64,000 nt of DNA, taken from NCBI GenBank assembly GCA_902363555.1, contig CABJAM010000001.1, forward strand, positions 1,116,001 through 1,180,000, read 5' to 3'. Below, piece after piece: positions 53,506-61,121 of this stretch. A program made the translations under genes and the position numbers. Under the pieces are notes generated by a model, which saw only the letters and a program-made list of their open reading frames with translations, had not been told where the DNA came from and did no database searches. Source of the stretch: Lachnospiraceae bacterium (GTDB lineage Bacteria; Bacillota; Clostridia; Lachnospirales; Lachnospiraceae). Numbering within the stretch: the stretch's first letter is position 1; each line of letters opens with the position of its first letter.

Positions 53506-53862
53506 ATGAAGAAAATAATGATATTTGGTGCGGCGGCGGTGCTTGCAATGGTGATTGGGACGATGGCATTTGCTTCGGAGCACCACACAGATGGTGTTGA
53601 ACACCATACAAGCGGCGCAGTGCATCACACAGACGTAGATCACCACACAAATGGCGCAGAGCATCACACAGATGGTGTTGAACACCATACAAGTAGCGCA
53701 GACTATAACACAAACAGTGGAGCGCATCACACATACGACGCTGATTACCGCAACTGTGCGGAGCAGGTAAATACCGTATGCGACAGAGGGATTGAAGCGG
53801 TTACATTATGCTCTGGCGCTCATAATTCCGGCAGCCATGCCCGTGGAAATCATCACAGATAA
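53506..53862 (+). CDS. Exported histidine-repeat protein
   Basis: Secreted protein of 118 residues. A signal peptide at residues 1-23 (MKKIMIFGAAAVLAMVIGTM, then AFA) is followed by eight tandem units of six or seven residues led by His-His-Thr, such as HHTDGVE, HHTSGAV, HHTDVD and HHTNGAE; one unit is degenerate (YNTNSGA). The C-terminal part has three cysteines (NCAEQVNTVC, LCSG) and ends GNHHR. The repeats could bind Zn, Ni or Cu, or buffer protons, outside the cell. No family is recognised. AGGAGG precedes the ATG. A sigma/anti-sigma pair with a His-rich tail follows, which suggests a shared function; this is inference. Confidence 0.82.
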   Translation: MKKIMIFGAAAVLAMVIGTMAFASEHHTDGVEHHTSGAVHHTDVDHHTNGAEHHTDGVEHHTSSADYNTNSGAHHTYDADYRNCAEQVNTVCDRGIEAVTLCSGAHNSGSHARGNHHR

Positions 53863-53866
53863 AATG

Positions 53867-53973
53867 CCGCCGGATATTATTCCGGCGGACACAGATTGGG
53901 AACTATACGGCTTCAATTTATATGGATTTAATTTATACGGTTTCAATTGGGCAGCGGCATGGCAGCCGCTGCC
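53867..53973 (+). repeat. Hairpin, three 15-bp repeats, hairpin before the sigma gene
   Basis: Stem CCGCCGGA / TCCGGCGG (53867-53888), then three 15-bp direct repeats of TATACGGCTTCAATT type (53904-53948), then stem GGCAGCGGC / GCCGCTGCC (53950-53973). The repeats could be iterated regulator sites; the hairpins could attenuate read-through from the His-repeat gene into the sigma gene. Confidence 0.75.
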
Positions 53974-54017
53974 TTGAATTATATTTACGATACATTATGG
54001 CAGAGGGAGGTACGTCC

Positions 54018-54503
54018 GTGAGAAGTGAATATGATGTGAATTGTACGGTAGAAACATATGCAGATATGGTTTACCGCGTCTGCTTCTGCCATCTGAAAAA
54101 TCCGGCGGACACGGAAGATATATTTCAAAATGTGTTTATGAAATATATGCTTTTTGACAATGAATTTGAGGACGAGGAGCATAAAAAGGCCTGGCTGATT
54201 CGTGTGGCCATAAACGCCTGTAAGGATCTGCTCAAAAGCTTTTTCAGGCAAAAAACCGTTCCTCTGGATGTTTTAAATGAACAGGCTGCTTATATGAAAG
54301 AAACGGACAGGGAAGTACTTGAGGCCGTATTATCGCTGCCGGAAAAGTATAAGGACGTGATCTATCTGCATTACTATGAAGGTTATTCGGCAGCCCAGAT
54401 CGGTTCTATTCTTGGAAAGAAGGAAAATACGATTTATTCCCTTTTATCAAGAGGCCGGGGGATTTTAAAGGATAAGCTGGGAGGTGACGGATTTGAACAA
54501 TAA
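54018..54503 (+). CDS. ECF-type RNA polymerase sigma factor
   Basis: Alternative sigma-70 family factor of 161 residues with only regions 2 and 4. Region 2 is at about 10-75 (YADMVYRVCFCHLKNPADTE, then DIFQNVFMKY), and region 4 is at about 100-155 (LSLPEKYKDVIYLHYYEGYS, then IGSILGKKENTIYSLLSRGR). It starts at GTG 54018, seven bases after GAGGGAGG; the longer upstream frame runs through the repeats. It overlaps the anti-sigma gene by 11 bases, the usual coupling for a sigma/anti-sigma pair, and follows the His-repeat gene. Confidence 0.92.
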   Translation: MRSEYDVNCTVETYADMVYRVCFCHLKNPADTEDIFQNVFMKYMLFDNEFEDEEHKKAWLIRVAINACKDLLKSFFRQKTVPLDVLNEQAAYMKETDREVLEAVLSLPEKYKDVIYLHYYEGYSAAQIGSILGKKENTIYSLLSRGRGILKDKLGGDGFEQ

Positions 54504-55335
54504 AATTTATGACGCATTGGATACGGTAAAGGCCGGTGATACACTGAAAGCTTCCACGATGGAATACCTTAAACACAGCCGCCAAAAGAGAGCTGTGCGC
54601 CGGTTTCGGCCCGCTGTTTATAAAACCTTAATAGCAGTCTGCGCGATGCTGCTTGTGGTGGTGGGCATTGGTAGCTATTCGTTTTTGCAAACGCCCGTTT
54701 CCTATGTCAGTATTGATGTCAATCCATCCATTGAGCTGGCACTGAACCGGTTTGACCGCGTCGTATCGGCAACGGCTTTTAATAAAGACGGGGCGGCTGT
54801 TTTGGAAGGGCTGTCGGTCCAAGGATTATCATATACGGAGGCCATTGACCAGATTCTTGAAAGCGCCAATATGAAAGCATATCTGACCGATGAAGCGGAG
54901 CTTGTATTTACAGTTGCTGCCGGCGATGCGGATAAAGGAGATGCGCTGCTGCTTGGAATTGAAAATTGTCCGGGAAGTATGGAGCATGGCGGACATAGTG
55001 TTCTAGGGGAGATGGATACAGTGGCCGAGGCCCATCATAATGGACTATCTCTGGGAAAATATTCGGCCTACCTGGAGCTGGCACAGTACGATCCTGAGAT
55101 CACTGTGGAGGACTGCCATCATATGAGCATGGCCCAGATTCATGGGCTGATCCGGGCGCATGAAAAAGAACATGAATCTGAACATGAGGAGGATCATGGG
55201 CAGGAGCAGGGCTCTGAGCATGTACAGGAGCACGGAGCAGAGCAGGGCTCCGGGCTTGGGCAGGAGTATTCAGATGAACAAGGTTCTGAGCATACGCAGG
55301 ACCATGAGCGCGGCCACTCAGATAAGCATGAATGA
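54493..55335 (+). CDS. RsgI-like anti-sigma factor with extracellular His/Glu-rich tail
   Basis: Membrane protein of 280 residues, starting at TTG 54493, eight bases after GGGAGG. A short cytoplasmic segment is followed by a transmembrane helix at about 43-63 (LIAVCAMLLVVVGIGSYSFL). Next comes an RsgI-like extracellular domain with YVSIDVNPSIELALNRFDRV and SATAFNKDGAAVLEGL. A segment LGKYSAYLELAQYDPEITVE resembles a region seen in similar clostridial anti-sigma proteins. The last 60 residues are dominated by His, Glu, Gln and Asp (HEKEHESEHEEDHGQEQGSE). The tail is a plausible metal or pH sensor that releases the sigma factor; the family role is known, the signal is inferred. Confidence 0.88.
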   Translation: MNNKIYDALDTVKAGDTLKASTMEYLKHSRQKRAVRRFRPAVYKTLIAVCAMLLVVVGIGSYSFLQTPVSYVSIDVNPSIELALNRFDRVVSATAFNKDGAAVLEGLSVQGLSYTEAIDQILESANMKAYLTDEAELVFTVAAGDADKGDALLLGIENCPGSMEHGGHSVLGEMDTVAEAHHNGLSLGKYSAYLELAQYDPEITVEDCHHMSMAQIHGLIRAHEKEHESEHEEDHGQEQGSEHVQEHGAEQGSGLGQEYSDEQGSEHTQDHERGHSDKHE

Positions 55336-55480
55336 CAGAGAAGCACACAATTATTAAACAGCAATAAATGGCATAAAAAGACCATTTTTTGGCAGGCAAA
55401 TTTCCATTGGTAAAGTTATAATAGAAGAAAGATAAAGCTAATAAATAAGCGTATTTACGTGAAAGAAAGGACTGGATGCC

Positions 55481-56695
55481 ATGGAAATGCAAAAGCCGGT
55501 AAAGGTCGCAATGATTGGCGTTGGCGCTATCAGCGGGATATATCTGCAAAATATTACGAAGACATTCCGCGAGGTTGAGCTGACAGGTGTATGTGACCTG
55601 ATTTTGGAGCGGGCCCAAAAGGGTGTCGATTATGTTACGGGAGAAATTGAAAAGGGAGCACAGGTGACGGCTCCGAAAGTTTATAAGGATATGTATGAGG
55701 CGTTTGAGGACCCGGAGGTGGAGGTCATTTTAAACCTGACACGGCCTTATGAGCACTACGAAGTAACGAAGCAGGCACTGCTCCACGGAAAGCATGTGTA
55801 CTCGGAAAAGCCTCTGGCCGTGGATATGGACGAGGCCGGAGAGCTGGTAGACCTGGCGGAAAAATGCGGCCTTCATCTTGGCGGCGCGCCGGATACATTT
55901 ATGGGCGCAGGGATACAGACGGCCCGCCGGATGATTGATGGCGGGATGATCGGACAGGTGGTTGGCGCCAATTGCGCCATGGTCTGTCATGGGCACGAAT
56001 CGTGGCATCCGGACCCGGAGTTCTACTATAAACGGGGCGGCGGGCCTATGATGGATATGGGGCCGTATTATATGACTGCCCTCGTACAGCTTCTTGGTGA
56101 AGCTGAGGGTGTGATGGGGATGACTAAAAAATCCTTTAACCAAAGGCTGATCACTTCGGACCCTCACTGCGGTGAGACGATCGATGTGGATGTGGACACG
56201 TATCTTACAGGGAATATCCGTTTTTCCAGCGGAGCCATCGCCCAGGTGTTTACCACATTTGATGTATACTATCCCCAGGGCGGTTCCGCCAGATTTGAGG
56301 TTTACGGCACTGAAGGAACCCTGATCGTTCCAGACCCAAATACCTTTGGCGGCCCGGTGATGCTGCTCCGTCCGGAGGATATGGCGGCTGCGCCTAAGAC
56401 GGACCCGGCTCTGATGCGCCGCGGCCTGCCGGATATTTACGCGGGATATAAGGAAGTTCCGCTGATGTACGATTATTGTGAAAATTCCCGTGGGCTGGGG
56501 CTTGCCGATATGTGCAAGGGGCTCCGTCTGGGCCGGGATTACCGGGCCAATGTACAGCAGCAGTACCATGTTCTTGAGATTCTCACAAGCTTTACCCGTT
56601 CCTGTGAGGAAGGAAAGTACATTCCATTAAAGACGAAATACAGCCGCACCGCGCCGATGAAAAATAACCCGATGCATGGCATTCTGGATGATTGA
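55481..56695 (+). CDS. Gfo/Idh/MocA family oxidoreductase
   Basis: NAD(P)-dependent dehydrogenase of 404 residues acting on a sugar, inositol or similar polyol. The N-terminal Rossmann fold starts VAMIGVGAISGIYLQ, and the conserved EKPLAV (about 109-114) supplies the catalytic-site Lys. MCHGHESWHPDPEFYYKRGGG-type sequence and GPYYMTALVQLLG follow in the C-terminal domain. A TATAAT lies at 55417-55422. It is followed by an isomerase and an AraC regulator, so the three may form a catabolic unit. Confidence 0.93.
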   Translation: MEMQKPVKVAMIGVGAISGIYLQNITKTFREVELTGVCDLILERAQKGVDYVTGEIEKGAQVTAPKVYKDMYEAFEDPEVEVILNLTRPYEHYEVTKQALLHGKHVYSEKPLAVDMDEAGELVDLAEKCGLHLGGAPDTFMGAGIQTARRMIDGGMIGQVVGANCAMVCHGHESWHPDPEFYYKRGGGPMMDMGPYYMTALVQLLGEAEGVMGMTKKSFNQRLITSDPHCGETIDVDVDTYLTGNIRFSSGAIAQVFTTFDVYYPQGGSARFEVYGTEGTLIVPDPNTFGGPVMLLRPEDMAAAPKTDPALMRRGLPDIYAGYKEVPLMYDYCENSRGLGLADMCKGLRLGRDYRANVQQQYHVLEILTSFTRSCEEGKYIPLKTKYSRTAPMKNNPMHGILDD

Positions 56696-56705
56696 CATAC
56701 AAAAT

Positions 56706-56734
56706 GTAACCGTTCGGCCCCTCTGTACTGTTAC
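56706..56734 (+). repeat. 29-nt hairpin repeat, copy 4
   Basis: GTAACCGTTCGG, CCCCTCT loop, GTACTGTTAC. It ends 28 bases before the next start codon. Confidence 0.8.
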
Positions 56735-56762
56735 TATAAAATAAGAAAAGGATGGTAAGATT

Positions 56763-57593
56763 ATGAAAGTTGCATATACCGGATGGACCTGGATCAATAA
56801 TATGGAAAAGGAAGCTGCCAAAAAGCTGCTGGAGCAGTCCTTCAGAGAATGTAAATTCCTGGGCTATGATTACGTGGAAAATTTTGCTTTTATCCGGGAT
56901 TATTATACGGAGGATCCCCAGGAGCTGGTGCGCCTGACAAAAGACTGCGGCGTAGAGCTGGTGAATCTGTACGGACATTTTACCTTTGATGTGGAAAAAT
57001 CACTGGAGATCGCAAAAGATCAGATTGATTTTCTGGCGGCTATCGGCGGTACGTGGTACAATTGCCAGAACGGCGGATTTGGCGATGACGGCCCAAGTGA
57101 GCGGCCAACTAATCCGGACATGATTGATAAAATGTGTGAGATTGCCAACCAATTGGGCGCTTACGCTAAAGAAAAAGGAATCACGGTGTGCTTCCACCCC
57201 CATTACGGAACCTGTGTATTTTCACAAAGTGATATTGACTATTTTGCAGCCCATACAGACCCGAGGTGTGTTTCCTTCTGTCTGGATACGGCCCATACGA
57301 CACTGGCCGGCATTGATCCGGTGGATCTGATCCATCAGTATGGCAGCCGCATCGCTTACATGCATTTAAAAGATGTGGATACATACGCTATGTCCAAAGC
57401 CCAGGGGCCGGAGAAAATGGCTTCGTTCCGGGCGCTGGGCCACGGCACTGTCAACTTCCCGGCAGTTAAGGCTGCCCTGGAGGAGGAAGGCTATGACGGC
57501 ATCCTCTGCGTAGAGCTGGACCGGCCGGAAGTGTGCAATTTCCACTCTGCTGAGGTTTCACGCATCTACCTCAGGGATGTATTGGGGCTGTAA
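56763..57593 (+). CDS. Sugar phosphate isomerase/epimerase (TIM barrel)
   Basis: AP-endonuclease-2-like TIM-barrel protein of 276 residues, in the IolE/IolI/hydroxypyruvate isomerase superfamily. Likely metal ligands are in NLYGHFTF, CFHPHYGTCV (His), SFCLDTAHTTLAG (Asp, His), RIAYMHLKDV (His) and LCVELDRPEV (Glu). ALGHGTVNFPAVKAAL is typical of sugar isomerases acting with Gfo/Idh/MocA enzymes. A role in dehydrogenation and isomerisation of a polyol with the preceding oxidoreductase is inferred. Confidence 0.9.
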   Translation: MKVAYTGWTWINNMEKEAAKKLLEQSFRECKFLGYDYVENFAFIRDYYTEDPQELVRLTKDCGVELVNLYGHFTFDVEKSLEIAKDQIDFLAAIGGTWYNCQNGGFGDDGPSERPTNPDMIDKMCEIANQLGAYAKEKGITVCFHPHYGTCVFSQSDIDYFAAHTDPRCVSFCLDTAHTTLAGIDPVDLIHQYGSRIAYMHLKDVDTYAMSKAQGPEKMASFRALGHGTVNFPAVKAALEEEGYDGILCVELDRPEVCNFHSAEVSRIYLRDVLGL

Positions 57594-57624
57594 GATTTAA
57601 ATTCTCAGACAGGAGCATGAGCCT

Positions 57625-58437
57625 ATGAATGTCTATTTTGAAAACCGGGTGGACCCTTTGATGGCCAACACTGCGCCGGGCTTTGTATTTCCTCCGCATC
57701 TGCATTCACAGCTAGAGCTTTTGTTTGTACAAAATGGTGAGATGACGGTCACGGTCCGCGGGCAGACGAAAACACTGCCCGCAGGGGGCCTGGCCGTTGT
57801 GTTCCCCAATCAGATCCACAGCTATCTGGACTTTTCCAGTGAGGGTGTCATCACGACGATCGTTGCGGACCTGGCTTATGCAGGCGGCTATCTGGATACA
57901 CTGATGCAGTTTCATCCGGTATGCCCGTTTTTGATGCCGGAACGGCTGCACCCAAATGTGTCCTATGCCATTGGTGAGATGGTGCGGGAGCGTGCTGCCT
58001 CCGGTGTGGAAAGTAAGGTCTATGGCCCGCTGCTCCAGTTGATCCTGGCGCGGATCATGCCGGTGCTGGAGTTGCAGCAAAATCACAGTAAGGATCATCA
58101 GGAGCTGACCTGGCAAATCGTAAATTATGTCAATGAACATTATCGGGAAAATCTGTCTCTGGACCGGCTGGCCCGCGGCATCGGACTGAGCCGTTACCGG
58201 CTGTCCCATGTGTTTTCAGAGAAAATCGGACAGAGCTTCTCGGCTTACCTGGCCAGTATACGCCTGTCTTATGCGCGGACGATGCTGACGGAAACGGATA
58301 TGCCGGTGACGGTGATCGCGGAGGAGGCCGGCTTTGAGAGCCAGCGTACCTTTTTCCGCACGTTTCGGGAGCAGCATGGGATGTCGCCCCTGGAGTACCG
58401 GAAACGTTCCAAAGACGGAGAAAATTATTTTCAGTAA
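57625..58437 (+). CDS. AraC-family regulator with cupin-like sensor domain
   Basis: Transcription factor of 270 residues. The N-terminal cupin (about 15-95) shows PPHLHSQLELLFVQNGEMTV and LPAGGLAVVFPNQIHSY. The C-terminal AraC domain (about 165-265) has LSLDRLARGIGLSRYRLSHVF and VTVIAEEAGFESQRTFFRTF. It is the last gene of the oxidoreductase/isomerase unit and probably activates it in response to the sugar. The stop lies inside a copy of the 29-nt hairpin. Confidence 0.93.
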   Translation: MNVYFENRVDPLMANTAPGFVFPPHLHSQLELLFVQNGEMTVTVRGQTKTLPAGGLAVVFPNQIHSYLDFSSEGVITTIVADLAYAGGYLDTLMQFHPVCPFLMPERLHPNVSYAIGEMVRERAASGVESKVYGPLLQLILARIMPVLELQQNHSKDHQELTWQIVNYVNEHYRENLSLDRLARGIGLSRYRLSHVFSEKIGQSFSAYLASIRLSYARTMLTETDMPVTVIAEEAGFESQRTFFRTFREQHGMSPLEYRKRSKDGENYFQ

Positions 58438-58462
58438 CCGCTTAGCTCTTTTGAACGGTTAC
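58434..58462. terminator. 29-nt hairpin repeat, copy 5, acting as terminator
   Basis: GTAACCGCTTA, loop, TGAACGGTTAC, then a T-tract (TATTTTTA) on the + strand. It overlaps the stop codons of the AraC gene (+) and the convergent TetR gene (-). Confidence 0.75.
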
Positions 58463-59044
58463 TATTTTTAAGAGCATTTTTACGTGGTCCGCTACGGCGG
58501 ACCGGAGATTGTAGCTGCCGTCGTTGGTGCACCAGTGATAGACCTGGCCGCGGACGGAGATCATTAGAAATTGCGCCAGCTCGCCGACGGTTTTTTCGGT
58601 CTGGAATACGCCTGCGGATATTCCTTCGGTAAGGATGGCGATGAGGAGCGGCATCATGCCTGTCTGCGAATTGCGGTCAAAGCATTTATTTGCTGAATTA
58701 TATAATATTCTTGTCAGGTCCAGGCTTGTGATCTCGCTGCTGTATTTGGCGTAATAGTCGAAAAAGCGCATGAGTTTTTCGACGGGGTCCGAGATGGGGG
58801 CCAGTTCTTTTTTTACGGTCGTTTCAAAAAATTCATCGGCGATCTTGTATGTCTCGTAGTATACATCCAGTTTTGTGGAATAGTAGTTGTAGAAGGTGCC
58901 AATGGAAACATTGGCGCTTTTTACGATATCCCGGATGGTTATTTTGTTAAATTCTTTTTCGTTCAGGAGCTGGAGGGCTGTGTCGAAGATGAGCTTTTTG
59001 GTTTCGGCGGCCTGTTCTTTGCGGGTTAATTTTATTTCTTCCAT
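58442..59044 (-). CDS. TetR-family transcriptional regulator
   Basis: Repressor of 200 residues from ATG 59044. The N-terminal helix-turn-helix is at about residues 28-54 (ITIRDIVKSANVSIGTFYNYYSTKLDVYYE); the C-terminal part resembles TetR_C-type effector domains. The longer upstream frame runs through the inverted repeat and has no ribosome site. It is divergent from the CoA-transferase/acyl-CoA dehydrogenase/Etf operon and likely represses it, perhaps sensing an acyl-CoA; the inducer is unknown. Confidence 0.92.
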   Translation of the reverse strand: MEEIKLTRKEQAAETKKLIFDTALQLLNEKEFNKITIRDIVKSANVSIGTFYNYYSTKLDVYYETYKIADEFFETTVKKELAPISDPVEKLMRFFDYYAKYSSEITSLDLTRILYNSANKCFDRNSQTGMMPLLIAILTEGISAGVFQTEKTVGELAQFLMISVRGQVYHWCTNDGSYNLRSAVADHVKMLLKIVTVQKS

Positions 59045-59078
59045 GAAATCCTCACTTTTTTTTAAATCAGATACTATT

Positions 59079-59107
59079 ATAATAGACGCGAAATGAATAT
59101 TTTTCAA
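59079..59107 (-). promoter_or_regulatory. Promoter of the TetR gene
   Basis: On the minus strand, TTGAAA (59102-59107), 17 bases, TATTAT (59079-59084). Confidence 0.65.
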
Positions 59108-59130
59108 GGGGAATCGAAATGATGGGGGGC

Positions 59131-59302
59131 GATTCCCCGGGATTTGAGATACGTCCGCCATCTTTAATTTTCCGACCCCGGCTCCGGCCCTGAGCGCCTG
59201 TGTTCCACCGCCAGCCCCGCGGCCCATCGCACCTGCGCTCAGGGCCGGTGCCGGGGCTGTAGGTTTAGGATGGCGGGAGGAGGGCTCAGTTCCCGGGGAA
59301 CT
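59131..59302. repeat. 172-bp GC-rich inverted repeat
   Basis: Left arm 59131-59199 and right arm 59232-59302 are imperfect complements, including ATTCCCCGGGA, CCGCCATC, CCCCGGC and CCGGCCCTGAGCGC segments. It lies between the divergent TetR and CoA-transferase promoters and looks related in layout to the 426-bp element at 42338. The full gap 59045-59468 holds no gene. Confidence 0.8.
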
Positions 59303-59381
59303 GTAAGTTCCGAGGGGTTGGTATAAATACACAAAAATTATAGATTGTATTTGGTTATTGTTCTGAATTTGAAAATGGGCG

Positions 59382-59444
59382 TTGCGTTTTGGGGGGAGAT
59401 GTAGCATAATGAGGTTAGATGAACATGTTCGACGAATTTGTTCG
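59382..59444 (+). promoter_or_regulatory. Promoter and putative TetR operators of the CoA-transferase operon
   Basis: TTGCGT (59382-59387), 17 bases, CATAAT (59405-59410), followed at once by the palindromes GAACATGTTC (59421-59430) and CGAATTTGTTCG (59433-59444). Operator assignment to the divergent TetR is inference. Confidence 0.65.
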
Positions 59445-59468
59445 ATGAATTTTAGGGAGGAGATTGGA

Positions 59469-61025
59469 ATGGCTGAATTTATTAGTGCTTTGGAGGCTGC
59501 TCGGAGGATTCCGGATGGGGCTACGGTTGGTGTGGCTGGGATGGGATTGTCTGGTTGGGCGGAGGAGATTGGGTGTGCGATCCGCGATTGTTTTAAGGAG
59601 ACGGGGCATCCGTGTGATTTGAATTTGAAGCAGGGGAGTGCTATGGGAGACTGGCGGGAGCGGGGCGTTACCCGGCTGGGCGAGGCTGGTCCGGGGCTGG
59701 TTACGCGATGGTCCGGGGCTCATGTGGGCTCTGCTTTTTCGCTTCGGGAGCTGGCGGTGCAGAATAAGCTTCAGTGCCATTGTCTGCCACAAGGGGTTAT
59801 TGTGAATTTGTGGCGGGAGATCGCGGCTGGAAGGCCGGGGCTGATGACGAAGGTGGGGCTTGGAACTTTTGTGGACCCGCGGGTGGAAGGCGGCCGGATG
59901 AATAGCTGCACGACGGATACGCTGGTGGAGCTGGTGGAGTTCCAGGGCGAAGAATACTTGTTTTATAAGAGTTTTCGGCTGGATGTGGCCATTTTGCGGG
60001 GAACGACGGCGGATGAGAACGGGAATATCACTTTTGAGCACGAGAGTATTTTAAATGAGGGGCTTGCTGTGGCCAGTGCGGCTAAAAACAGCGGCGGCAT
60101 TGTGATTGTTCAGGTGGAATATGTGACGAAGGGCGGAACGATGAATCCAAAGGATGTTAAGATTCCGGGGATTTTGGTGGATTATGTGGTCCAGGCAACG
60201 GATAAATCCGCCTGCTGGCAGGCCGAGGGCGTCTATTTTGAACCGGCCTTTTCCGGTCAGATCAAAAAGCCGCTGGCGGCCATTGAGCCGCTGCCCTTTG
60301 ATGAGCGGAAGGTGATCTGCCGCCGCTGCGCTATGGAGGTGAAGGCCGGGGATGTGATCAATCTGGGCGTGGGGATGCCTGCGGATGTCTCCAAGATTAT
60401 TGCGGAGGAAGGAATGTTAGATACGGTGACCATGAGTACAGAGTCTGGCATGGTCGGCGGTATTCCAAGCGCATTGCCCAATTTTGGCAGCGCCTATAAC
60501 CCGGAAGCGACGCTGGAGCACGGGGCTATGTTTGATATGATCGACGGCGGCGGACTGGATGTGACCTGTCTTGGCATCGGTGAGATTGATAAGGATGGCA
60601 ATAATAATGTCAGCAAGTTTGGCCCCAGACTGACCGGCCCCGGCGGCTTTATCAACATTACCCAGGCAACACCCAAGGTGATCTTCTGCGGTAATTTTGT
60701 CGGTAAGGCAAAGGTTCAGGTGGGCGATGGCCGGATAAAGATTTTGGAAGAAGGCAGAATCCGCAAATTTGTAGATCAGGTGGAGCAGATCACTTTCAGC
60801 GGTCAATATGCCGGGGCAGATCAGGAAATCCTCTATATTACGGAGCGCTGCGTGTTCCGGCTGGTGGATAAGAAGGTGACCCTGATTGAGATTGCGCCGG
60901 GCCTGGATCTGGAGCGGGATATTCTGTCTCAGATGGATTTTCGTCCGGAGATAGCGGCAGATCTGAAAACGATGGACCCGGGAATCTTTATGGAGCATTG
61001 GGGCGGCTTAAAAGCTTATATGTAA
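59469..61025 (+). CDS. Family I CoA-transferase (propionate/3-oxoacid CoA-transferase-like)
   Basis: Transfers CoA between carboxylic acids, with both alpha and beta halves in one chain of 518 residues, as in propionate CoA-transferase. ATG 59469 lies six bases after GGGAGGAG. The N-terminal half has GATVGVAGMGLSGWAEE and ITFEHESILNEGLAVASAAK; the C-terminal half has VGMPADVSKI and the catalytic Glu in TMSTESGMVGGIPS (about residue 325). It heads an operon with an acyl-CoA dehydrogenase and EtfBA, so it likely activates or releases the acid that the dehydrogenase reduces or oxidises. The acid is not known. Confidence 0.92.
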   Translation: MAEFISALEAARRIPDGATVGVAGMGLSGWAEEIGCAIRDCFKETGHPCDLNLKQGSAMGDWRERGVTRLGEAGPGLVTRWSGAHVGSAFSLRELAVQNKLQCHCLPQGVIVNLWREIAAGRPGLMTKVGLGTFVDPRVEGGRMNSCTTDTLVELVEFQGEEYLFYKSFRLDVAILRGTTADENGNITFEHESILNEGLAVASAAKNSGGIVIVQVEYVTKGGTMNPKDVKIPGILVDYVVQATDKSACWQAEGVYFEPAFSGQIKKPLAAIEPLPFDERKVICRRCAMEVKAGDVINLGVGMPADVSKIIAEEGMLDTVTMSTESGMVGGIPSALPNFGSAYNPEATLEHGAMFDMIDGGGLDVTCLGIGEIDKDGNNNVSKFGPRLTGPGGFINITQATPKVIFCGNFVGKAKVQVGDGRIKILEEGRIRKFVDQVEQITFSGQYAGADQEILYITERCVFRLVDKKVTLIEIAPGLDLERDILSQMDFRPEIAADLKTMDPGIFMEHWGGLKAYM

Positions 61026-61064
61026 AAAGAAACCTGAGATAACATTTGGAATTTTTGTGGATAT

Positions 61065-61093
61065 GTAACAGTTCAGTTCCTCTGAATTGTTAT
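61065..61093 (+). repeat. 29-nt hairpin repeat, copy 6
   Basis: GTAACAGTTCAG, TTCCTC loop, TGAATTGTTATAC. It ends 28 bases before the acyl-CoA dehydrogenase start codon. Confidence 0.8.
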
Positions 61094-61121
61094 ACAGATA
61101 TATTATCGAGGAGGCAGAGGA

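Noticed and set aside
53792..53977. 61-codon ORF overlapping the His-repeat gene with three LYGFN units
   Set aside because: It lacks a ribosome site and its repeat follows simply from the 15-bp DNA repeats; kept as a regulatory-repeat finding instead.
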